NCBI GenBank assembly: GCA_012510625.1
Contig: JAAZHP010000248.1
Span: 1-7,771, forward strand
Length of the DNA stretch: 7,771 nt
DNA from: Bacillota bacterium
GTDB taxonomy: Bacteria > Bacillota > Dethiobacteria > DTU022
Direction: 5' to 3'
Both the position numbers and the translations under genes were made by a program. Every line of letters starts with the position of its first letter. The stretch's first letter is position 1. Of this stretch, positions 1-6,100 are shown in pieces. Under the pieces are notes generated by a model. It saw nothing but the letters and a program-made list of their open reading frames with translations. It did no database searches and was not told where the DNA came from.

Positions 1-1
1 A

Positions 2-460
2 GATAATTTACTGATCAGGATGAAACCGGAAGAATGGCGGGAAGTAATTGATGTCAACTTAACCGGCATTTTTAACGCCACCCGGGCGGTATTGCGGCCC
101 ATGTTAAGGCAGAAAAGCGGCGGCCGGATAATAAACATTGCCTCCGCAGCGGGTATTCACGGGAACAGCGGCCAGGCCAATTATGCCGCGGCCAAGGGCG
201 GGGTGATCGCCTTTACCCGCTCACTGGCCAAGGAGCTGGGATCGCGCGGGATTACGGTTAACGCCGTAGCCCCTGGATTTATTGAAACCGAGATGACCGC
301 GGCGCTGCCTGCAGGGCTGAAAGAAGAAGCCTTGAAAAATATTTCTTTAGGCCGCTTCGGCAAAGCTGAAGATGTGGCCGAAGTAATTTTGTTTCTTGCC
401 GCCGCCGGCAGCTATATCACCGGAGAGGTGATATCGGTTGACGGTGGTATTATGATCTAG
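2..460 (+). CDS. fabG: 3-oxoacyl-[acyl-carrier-protein] reductase FabG, 5'-truncated by window edge
   Basis: This is the C-terminal 152 codons of the NADPH-dependent reductase that converts beta-ketoacyl-ACP to beta-hydroxyacyl-ACP in type II fatty-acid elongation (cytoplasmic, normally a tetramer). The reading frame is open from base 2 with DNLLIR, a typical FabG stretch, so the ATG at 20 is an internal Met and not the start. The N-terminal Rossmann part with its glycine-rich NADP loop lies outside the window. Visible short-chain dehydrogenase motifs, numbered in this fragment, are the structural Asn19 in VNLTG, catalytic Ser48 in NIASAAG, and Tyr61/Lys65 in the ANYAAAK (YxxxK) motif. These are followed by the VNAVAPGFIETEM cofactor loop and the C-terminal SYITGEVISVDGG. 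FabG is one of many SDR enzymes, but the match to its signature plus the acpP-fabF neighbours make the assignment firm. It ends 34 nt before acpP and is probably co-transcribed with it. Confidence 0.96.
   Translation, partial: DNLLIRMKPEEWREVIDVNLTGIFNATRAVLRPMLRQKSGGRIINIASAAGIHGNSGQANYAAAKGGVIAFTRSLAKELGSRGITVNAVAPGFIETEMTAALPAGLKEEALKNISLGRFGKAEDVAEVILFLAAAGSYITGEVISVDGGIMI
414..434 (+). other. Perfect 8-bp hairpin in the 3' end of fabG
   Basis: ATATCACC at 414-421 is the exact reverse complement of GGTGATAT at 427-434, with a 5-nt loop (GGAGA). It lies inside the codons for YITGEVIS of fabG, about 60 nt before the acpP start. It has no U-tract, so it is not an intrinsic terminator. It could be an mRNA stability or processing element that helps raise acpP expression over fabG, but the same amino acids are conserved in FabG proteins and chance codon choice is possible. 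Function is inference only. Confidence 0.3.
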
Positions 461-479
461 GTTGAATAGTAATAACGGG

Positions 480-488
480 AAGGAGGTG
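480..488 (+). promoter_or_regulatory. Strong Shine-Dalgarno deciding the acpP start
   Basis: AAGGAGGTG is a 9-nt perfect complement of the conserved 16S rRNA 3' end. It sits 6 nt before a GTG codon at 495, measured from the last G of the motif, or 8 nt from AGGAGG. It shows that acpP starts at GTG 495 and not at the in-frame TTG at 462, which has no comparable site. It is the strongest Shine-Dalgarno seen in the window, in line with the high demand for acyl carrier protein. Confidence 0.85.
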
Positions 489-494
489 TTCCGG

Positions 495-722
495 GTGAAC
501 GTTGAGGCGAAGGTTAAATCCATAGTTTCCGAGCAGCTCGAAGTGGCGCTGGAAAGTCTTACGGCAGAGACCACTTTCGAAGAAATCGATGCCGATTCTC
601 TCGACATTGTCGAGCTGGTGATGGCGCTGGAAGAAGAGTTCGATCTGGAAATATCAGACCAGGAGATCGAAAATATCAAAACCATTGGCGATATCGTCAA
701 GTATATTGAATCCAAGCTCTAG
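495..722 (+). CDS. acpP: Acyl carrier protein
   Basis: This 75-residue acidic protein has the usual length of bacterial ACP. It carries acyl intermediates on a 4'-phosphopantetheine arm for the FAS II enzymes encoded on either side. The attachment serine is Ser35 in DADSLD (codon 597-599), at the start of helix II, followed by the recognition-helix pattern VELVMALEEEFDLEISD and the C-terminal helix ending VKYIESKL. The usual GADSL reads DADSL here, so the Gly two residues before the Asp-Ser pair is Asp. This variant leaves the DSL core intact. The GTG start is chosen for the near-perfect Shine-Dalgarno at 480-488; an in-frame TTG at 462 would add 11 residues not typical of ACP. The position between fabG and fabF is the standard arrangement and supports primary-metabolism AcpP rather than a polyketide carrier protein. 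Confidence 0.96.
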   Translation: MNVEAKVKSIVSEQLEVALESLTAETTFEEIDADSLDIVELVMALEEEFDLEISDQEIENIKTIGDIVKYIESKL

Positions 723-739
723 CCGGTTGAGGTGAGAAC

Positions 740-1981
740 GTGCGCAGAGTTGCGGTGACCGGAATGGGGATGGTCACCCCCATCGGGTCAGGCAAAGAAG
801 AATTCTGGCAGGGCCTATTAAAGGGACGCAGTGGCATCCGGAAGGTAACCGCTTTTGATGCCGGCAGCTACCCGTGCCAGATAGCCGGTGAGGTTCCTGA
901 TTTTGACCCGGCCCGCTACATGGAAAAAAGGGAAGCCAAAAAGATGGACCGCTTCACCCAGTTTGGCGCTGCAGCCGCCCTGATGGCCTGGCGCGATGCC
1001 GGCCTGGATCGGGACGAGATCGACCGGGATGCGGCGGGGGTGTTCGTCGGCTCGGGCATTGGCGGGATCAGAACAATTGAGGAGCAGTACAGCTTACTCC
1101 TGGAGAAAGGGCCGCGGCGAGTAAGCCCCTTCCTGGTTCCGGCGCTCATCGCCAACATGGCCGCCGGCTATATTTCCATCCTGCTCCTGTTGAGGGGACC
1201 CAATTCGACCGCTGCCACCGCCTGCGCCAGCTCCAATCATGCCGTCGGCGACGCTTATCGCGTGATCCAGCGCGGAGAGGCTGAGATCATGGTGGCGGGC
1301 GGGGCCGAGGCGGCCATCAGCGAGATCGCCTTTGCCGGGTTCTGCTCTGCCCGGGCCCTCTCGACGCGCAACGATGAACCGGCACAGGCTTCCCGCCCTT
1401 TTGACAGGAAGAGAGACGGCTTTGTCATGGGCGAGGGCGCCGGTATTGTCATTCTCGAATCGCTCGATCATGCTTTAAAACGCGGTGCCCATATCTACGC
1501 AGAGCTGGCCGGTTACGGGATGTCAGCTGATGCTTACCATATTACCGCGCCGGATCCTGAAGGGGCCGGGGCCGTTTTAAGCATGCAGCGGGCCCTTGAG
1601 AGCGCAGGCCTGGCGCCGGAGGCCGTTGACTATATCAATGCGCACGGCACTTCTACCGAATATAACGACCGCATAGAAACGCTGGCCATAAAAAAGACCT
1701 TTGGCCGGCATGCCTCCAGCCTGGCGGTTAGTTCGACCAAATCTATGACCGGCCACCTGCTGGGGGCGGCGGGAGCGGTGGAGCTTATTGCCACCCTCCT
1801 CTGCATAGAGCATCAGACGGTCCATCCGACGATCAATTACGAGTTTCCAGATCCGGACTGTGACCTGGACTACGTGCCCAACCGGGCGCGCGCCATGAAG
1901 ATTGATGTTGCTTTGAACAATTCATTTGGCTTCGGTGGAACCAATGCCACGCTGGTGGTGAAACGCTATGTTGGTGAATAA
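740..1981 (+). CDS. fabF: 3-oxoacyl-[acyl-carrier-protein] synthase II (KAS II)
   Basis: This enzyme condenses malonyl-ACP with acyl-ACP to elongate fatty acids, and in many bacteria it controls unsaturated or long-chain balance. It is a full-length 413-residue thiolase-fold protein. The catalytic Cys162 lies in ATACASSNHA, His302 in NAHGTSTEYND and His339 in SMTGHLLGAAGA, with the conserved Lys334 in SSTKS. This Cys-His-His set marks a FabF/FabB-type elongating synthase rather than FabH (Cys-His-Asn). The C-terminal NNSFGFGGTNATLVV is the usual family ending. The GTG start at 740 has a GAGGTG Shine-Dalgarno at 729-734 and gives the normal MRRVAVTGMGMVTP N-terminus. It starts 17 nt after acpP, and its last 14 nt overlap the start of rnc. 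FabB and FabF are hard to separate by sequence, but the acpP linkage and Firmicutes-like context favour FabF. Confidence 0.96.
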   Translation: MRRVAVTGMGMVTPIGSGKEEFWQGLLKGRSGIRKVTAFDAGSYPCQIAGEVPDFDPARYMEKREAKKMDRFTQFGAAAALMAWRDAGLDRDEIDRDAAGVFVGSGIGGIRTIEEQYSLLLEKGPRRVSPFLVPALIANMAAGYISILLLLRGPNSTAATACASSNHAVGDAYRVIQRGEAEIMVAGGAEAAISEIAFAGFCSARALSTRNDEPAQASRPFDRKRDGFVMGEGAGIVILESLDHALKRGAHIYAELAGYGMSADAYHITAPDPEGAGAVLSMQRALESAGLAPEAVDYINAHGTSTEYNDRIETLAIKKTFGRHASSLAVSSTKSMTGHLLGAAGAVELIATLLCIEHQTVHPTINYEFPDPDCDLDYVPNRARAMKIDVALNNSFGFGGTNATLVVKRYVGE

Positions 1982-2693
1982 CGCGAAAGAGCAAGCTCTT
2001 TCCTGGTCAGACCGGGTAAAGGAGTTTCTGAAAACTCTTGGCTGGGAGTTCGGGGACAGCAAGCTTTACGAACAGGCGCTGACGCACTCTTCTTTTGCGC
2101 ATGAAAAAGGGAAAGCCAACGCTCATAACGAGCGCCTGGAGTTTCTGGGAGATGCTGTTTTACAGCTGGTTATCAGCGATCATCTTTATTTTTTATACCC
2201 TCACCTCCCTGAAGGAAAGCTGACCAGGCTTCGCGCCCAACTGGTCTGCGAAGCCACCCTGGCCGATCTGGCAGAGAAGCTCGGACTCGGTTCCTATCTA
2301 CGCCTGGGTAAAGGAGAAGCAGCGGGAGGCGGCGCCGGCCGCCCTTCGCTGCTGTCCGATGCCCTGGAGGCGCTTTTTGGGGCTTTATTTATAGACCGCG
2401 GGCTGGAAAAATGCCGTTTATATATCATCCGGCTTTACCGTCCCGCCCTGGATAAACTTGCCGTAGGGGTGTTGTCCCGCGACTACAAAACCTTGCTGCA
2501 GGAGCTAATCCAGGCTCGTGATGGGGTTACTCCCGAATACCGCATTGTCCGGGAAAGCGGCCCCGATCACGATAAGGTATTTGAAGCGGAAGTGCTCGTC
2601 GGCGGCCGGGGCGGGGTGGGCCGCGGCTGCGGGCGGAGCAAAAAAGAGGCAGAGCAGGCTGCGGCCAAAGAAGCCTGGTTAAGGCTAAACTGA
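1968..2693 (+). CDS. rnc: Ribonuclease III
   Basis: This double-strand-specific endoribonuclease processes rRNA precursors and structured mRNAs and acts as a homodimer. Its 241 residues hold two domains. The N-terminal nuclease domain (about 17-160) has the signature NERLEFLGDAVL with metal-binding or catalytic Glu55, Glu58 and Asp62, then Glu82 in PEGKLTRLRA, and Asp131/Glu134 in LLSDALEALFG. The C-terminal double-stranded-RNA-binding domain (about 172-240) carries ESGPDHDKVFEAEV and the lysine-rich GRSKKEAEQAAAKEAW. The ATG at 1968 lies inside the end of fabF, preceded by a weak GGTGGTG stretch at 1954-1960. In-frame TTG 1971 and GTG 1974 follow directly, so the exact start is uncertain by a few codons. 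The overlap suggests translational coupling to fabF. rnc next to the fab cluster and upstream of smc-ftsY is the usual Firmicutes order. Confidence 0.96.
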   Translation: MLVNNAKEQALSWSDRVKEFLKTLGWEFGDSKLYEQALTHSSFAHEKGKANAHNERLEFLGDAVLQLVISDHLYFLYPHLPEGKLTRLRAQLVCEATLADLAEKLGLGSYLRLGKGEAAGGGAGRPSLLSDALEALFGALFIDRGLEKCRLYIIRLYRPALDKLAVGVLSRDYKTLLQELIQARDGVTPEYRIVRESGPDHDKVFEAEVLVGGRGGVGRGCGRSKKEAEQAAAKEAWLRLN

Positions 2694-2726
2694 TCATCTT
2701 ATCCCGCGGAGCAATTTTGTTGAAAA

Positions 2727-2756
2727 GAAGGAAAATCCGGACCGGAGCAGGTATTT
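2727..2756 (+). promoter_or_regulatory. Possible sigma-H-like promoter for spoVS
   Basis: GAAGGAAAA at 2727-2735 fits the sigma-H -35 consensus (RnAGGAwWW) at every position. After a 12-nt spacer, CAGGTATTT at 2748-2756 fits the -10 consensus (RnnGAATww) with two mismatches, C for R at the first position and T for A in GAAT. In Bacillus subtilis spoVS is induced early in sporulation under sigma-H, so the position ahead of spoVS makes sense. The -35 block also lies in an inverted repeat (2729-2760), and the match is imperfect, so this is a suggestion only. I found no convincing sigma-A promoter with a 16-18-nt spacer in the same spacer region. Confidence 0.35.
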
Positions 2757-2760
2757 TCTT
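2729..2760 (+). repeat. Inverted repeat / hairpin downstream of rnc
   Basis: AGGAAAAT at 2729-2736 can pair with ATTTTCTT at 2753-2760 (8 bp including one G-U), and CC/GG can extend the stem inward. A small nested TCCG-GAC-CGGA hairpin (2736-2746) lies inside. The 3' arm is U-rich, so the nested hairpin followed by UAUUUUCUU might act as a weak terminator of the fab-rnc transcript. There is no clean U-tract after the larger stem. Whether it is a terminator, an attenuator or an operator overlapping the putative spoVS promoter cannot be decided from sequence. Confidence 0.35.
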
Positions 2761-2771
2761 AATTAATCAAG

Positions 2772-2785
2772 AACATAAAAATGTT
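2772..2785. repeat. Short AT-rich inverted repeat ahead of spoVS
   Basis: AACAT (2772-2776) and ATGTT (2781-2785) are perfect inverted copies around AAAA. The element lies in the AT-rich part of the rnc-spoVS spacer, just after a TTAATTAA palindrome at 2759-2766. It could be a regulator half-site pair or a weak hairpin in the leader RNA. It is short enough to be chance in AT-rich DNA. Confidence 0.22.
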
Positions 2786-2808
2786 ACTTGCCTTTTACCC
2801 AACCACTT

Positions 2809-2832
2809 AAGGAGGGAGAGCTGCTCTAGAGG
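2809..2832 (+). promoter_or_regulatory. Unusually spaced spoVS ribosome binding site with intervening hairpin
   Basis: AAGGAGG at 2809-2815 is a strong Shine-Dalgarno, but the first possible start, ATG 2833, is 17 nt downstream, far beyond the usual 5-10. An in-frame TAG at 2827-2829 rules out any earlier start. Between them AGAG (2817-2820) can pair with CTCT (2824-2827) around a CTG loop. Folding out these 11 nt would leave 6 nt between Shine-Dalgarno and ATG, a normal distance. GAGG at 2829-2832 abuts the ATG and is too close to serve on its own. An overlapping CTCTAGAG palindrome (2824-2831) is an alternative fold. Confidence 0.5.
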
Positions 2833-3093
2833 ATGGAGACCTTGAGAGTGTCAGCGGACTCGAAGCCAAAAGCAGTTGCAGGTGCAGTAGCGGCGGTGAT
2901 CAGGAACGAAGGTTCAGTTGAGCTACAGGCGGTGGGTGCAGGCGCGGTAAACCAGGCGATCAAAGCAGTGGCGATTGCCCGGGGGTTTTTGGCTCCCAAC
3001 GGCATCAATCTTGTAGTTATACCGGCATTTGTGGAAATAGAGATCAATAGTGAAGAGAGAACGGCTTTAAAGTTTATTGTGGAGCCGAGATAG
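2833..3093 (+). CDS. spoVS: Stage V sporulation protein S
   Basis: This is a small basic-to-neutral protein of 86 residues, the same length as Bacillus subtilis SpoVS, running from METLRVSADSKP to ERTALKFIVEPR. The core IGAGA-type block is conserved here as AVGAGAVNQAIKAVAIARGFLAP, followed by the IPAF segment. The family has an Alba-like fold suggesting nucleic-acid binding. In B. subtilis its loss blocks sporulation at stage V (coat/heat resistance), but the molecular role is not established. No signal peptide or membrane segment is visible. Codon choice differs from its neighbours: only 1 of 16 Ala codons is GCC, 4 of 5 Arg codons are AGA/AGG, and none of 5 Leu codons is CTG or CTC. It has its own long leader and its own terminator, so it appears to be a separate unit placed between rnc and smc. 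In B. subtilis spoVS lies elsewhere, after rny-ymdB. Confidence 0.95.
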   Translation: METLRVSADSKPKAVAGAVAAVIRNEGSVELQAVGAGAVNQAIKAVAIARGFLAPNGINLVVIPAFVEIEINSEERTALKFIVEPR

Positions 3094-3115
3094 GCCCTGG
3101 ACAGCTCAAAGTCTC

Positions 3116-3147
3116 AACCTGCTGAAACAGGCAGGTTTATTTTTATC
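3116..3147 (+). terminator. Intrinsic terminator after spoVS
   Basis: AACCTGC (3116-3122) pairs perfectly with GCAGGTT (3131-3137). An alternative register adds CTG/CAG to give 9 bp with a bulged G and an AAA loop. The stem runs directly into a T-rich stretch, TTTATTTTTATC, from 3136. The form is that of a Rho-independent terminator 23 nt after the spoVS stop. Its T-tract ends only about 15 nt before the smc start codon, so smc-ftsY must be reached by read-through, or this hairpin may work as an attenuator. Confidence 0.75.
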
Positions 3148-3161
3148 TTGGGAGAACAGCA

Positions 3162-6100
3162 ATGTATCTAAAACGCATCGAAATATTTGGCTTTAAATCT
3201 TTTGCCGACAGGACGGAACTGGAGCTGGGCAAGGGCATTACCGCTGTTATCGGCCCCAATGGGTGCGGTAAAAGCAACCTGGTTGATGCTGTCCGCTGGG
3301 CCCTGGGCGAGCAGAGTGTAAAAGCGCTGCGCGGCAACCGGATGGAAGAGGTAATTTTTTCAGGCAGCGCCGGACGCAAGGCTCTTAATTACGCCGAGGT
3401 CTCGCTGACCTTCGGCGAGGCCGGGCCGGCCTTGAATCTCGATTACGAGGAGATTACCGTCACCCGCCGGATTTACCGGTCCGGCGAAAGCGAATACCTG
3501 ATCAACAACTCACCCTGCCGTCTGAAAGACATTACCGGGCTTTTCCTGGATACGGGAGTGGGCCGGGAAATCTATTCTGTTGTCGGACAGGGCCGCGTTG
3601 AAGAAATTATCAACAGCAAGCCTGAGGACAGAAGGGAAATTTTCGAAGAGGCCGCCGGCATTCTAAAGTATAAACTGCGCAAAAGCGAAGCGCAGCGGCG
3701 GTTGGAAGAGACCAGGGAAAACCTGGTGCGCGTTCAAGACCTGATTATTGAGCTGGAGTCGCAGATTGAACCGCTTACCCTGCAGGCGGAGACGGCACGG
3801 CAATACCGGGATCTGAAAGAGAGGCTGGATCGCGCCCAGAAGGAACTTCTTTCTTACCGGCTCCACCTTACCCGGGAGAATCTGGCCGGGGTGGAGCGGC
3901 GGCTGCAGCGGATCACCGATTCGCTGAGCGCTGTGGCGGCTCGCAGCGGGCTGCAGGAAGAGAAGCTGCAGCAGTTGAAAATGCTGCAGCAAGAGAAAGA
4001 GAGACACTTGGGAGCGCTCGAGCAGAAGCCAAACCGTGTTTCCCGGGAGATGGAGCGGCAGGAAAACGAGCTGCGGCTGCTGGAAGAACGGGAAAACCGC
4101 TACCGGGAACAGATGGCTCAGAATGAGCGGCGCCTGGCGCAGCTTACTTCCGGGATCAAGAGGTTAAATAAAGAAAAAGAGGATTATGCCCGCGAGCTCC
4201 ATCTGAAAAGAGAGACCCTGGCCGGCGAAAAAGAGAGCTATCGCCTGCTCCTGCAAAAAAAAGAGCAGCTGGAGAAGGAATTTTTAACCGGAGATGTAGA
4301 GGAGCAGCAGCAGCGCCTCTACCGGGCGGTAGCCCGGCAGAAGGGGATTCAGGCCTCGCTGGAGGAGCTGCAGCAGCAGGAGGAACGGTTAAGCCGGCGG
4401 CGCGCGGCGCTATTGCAGGAAGAGACTTCTCTTGCCGGAGAAGCGGCACGGCTTGGCTCCAGGCAGGAAGAACTGGACACCGCTGCCGGGGAGGTCAAAG
4501 AGCGTGCGGCAGAGGCGGCGGCGCAGGCGGCCGGAATACAGCAGCGGCTGGAGAAGATCAACCGGGAACTGGCCGGCCTGCAGCAAGAGGAGCAGCGCTG
4601 CCGTGAAGAAATTGGCGGGATGCAAAGCCGTTTACAGCTGCTCAAAGACCAGGAAGCCGGCTTAAGCGGATATTACCGGGGAGTGCGGGAAATAATCCAG
4701 AACCGGGCTTCTCTGCCCGGGATTATCGGCCCTGTGGTAGACCTGATCTCGGTGGAAGAGCGTTTCCTGCGGGCCATTGAGGCTGCCCTGGGGCCTGCGC
4801 TGCAGTATATTGTTGTCGATAATGAAAAGGCCGCTCTGGAGGCGATCCGCTTTCTTAAGGAGAGGAAACTGGGCTGGTGCACCTTTTTGCCCCTGGATAC
4901 GATCCGCCCGGCTGAATCGGGTTTGGAGCGCTATCCGGGCTGGCGGCAGCTGAACGGTGTTTTTGGCAAAGCTTCGGAACTGGTGGAGGTCGACCCGGCT
5001 TACGAAAAGGTGGTCCGCTATCTCCTGGGCTCCATTCTTATCTGCCGCGACCTGGAGGTGGCGACAGAGGCGGCTCGCATGATCAATTACAGCTGCCGGA
5101 TTATCTCCCTGGAAGGCGATCTGATTAACCCCGGGGGGGCTATCCGGGGGGGCAGTATGCCCCGGCGCAGCGCTGGTATGCCGCTGGGAAGGCGCCGTGA
5201 AATCGAAGACCTTGGGCGGGCGCTGGACTTGCTGCATAAAAAGAAGCGCAGCTGGGAAGAGCAGATCGCAGGGGCGAGGCAAAAAATAGAGCAGGCTGAG
5301 GCAGAAGCGGCCGCGCTGCGGCAGAAGCAGGCAGAGCTGGCCGGGACTCTCCGGAAGGCTGAAAAAGCGGTTGAAGAGAACGCCACCGCCTTCCGCATCC
5401 TGCAGCAGCGCCGGCAGGACGCTGCTGCGGCGCTACGGGAACTGGATGCCGAGGTGGAAGAACTGGGCAAACGCCGGGAAGCTCTTGCCGGAGAGGAGCG
5501 AACCTGTGCCGAAGAGATCGCCATGGCTGAAGCGGAACTGGAAGGGGAAAAAGAGATTTACAGGCGGGGCCTATCTGAAAAGAAAGAGCTTGACGCCAAG
5601 TTGACGGCGGCGATGCTCAGGATTAACTCTTTAGAGGAGCAGGAGCAATCTTTACAAAAGAACCTGGAGAAGCTCTCTGAAGACCTGGCCGGGCCCCTGC
5701 AGGAGCAGGCGGAAATAAAGCGTGAAGCAGCCAGATTTGCAGAAGCCCTGGCGGAGATCGACGCCGCCCGGGAGAAAGGCTCTGTCATCCTGCAGCAGCT
5801 GCGCGAAGAAAGCGCCGCCCTGACACTCGAGCTTCAGGAGCGTAAGAAGGAGGCCGGAGCCTTGACTGCGGCGCTGGTGGATCTGGAGCAGCAGCAGCGG
5901 CGGAGCAGGAGCCGGCTGGCCGGCCAAGAAAAAAGAGAGAGGCAGTATGCCGTAGAACAGAGCCGGCTTCAAACAGAGATCGCTTACCAGTTGGAGCGCT
6001 TTAATGAGCTTTTCGGCCCCGCTGAGCCGGTTCCGGTGGAGCCGGATTTTGACGCCGTGGAATGCGAAGGATTAATCGAGACCCTGAACGAGGATATCGA

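Noticed and set aside
20..22. ATG at 20 as the start of fabG
   Set aside because: The frame is open upstream with DNLLIR, typical FabG sequence, and the cofactor-binding N-terminus is missing because the window begins inside the gene.
438..456. TTGACG plus TATGAT as a sigma-A promoter for acpP
   Set aside because: The boxes are only 7 nt apart; no -10 match lies 16-18 nt from TTGACG.
462..494. Upstream in-frame TTG start giving an 86-residue ACP
   Set aside because: It lacks a Shine-Dalgarno and adds residues foreign to ACP, while GTG 495 has a near-perfect site and gives a normal 75-residue protein.
1094..1471. 125-codon open frame on the minus strand within fabF
   Set aside because: It is fully antisense to conserved KAS II sequence, with low-complexity Gly/Ala/Arg-rich composition typical of shadows.
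2826..3047. 73-codon minus-strand frame opposite spoVS
   Set aside because: It is antisense to SpoVS, an 86-residue family member with conserved sequence over its whole length; no independent support.
4662..5282. 206-codon open frame on the minus strand
   Set aside because: It lies wholly within smc, whose protein is conserved throughout. The frame is a by-product of GC-rich codon bias, has no plausible start region and resembles no family.
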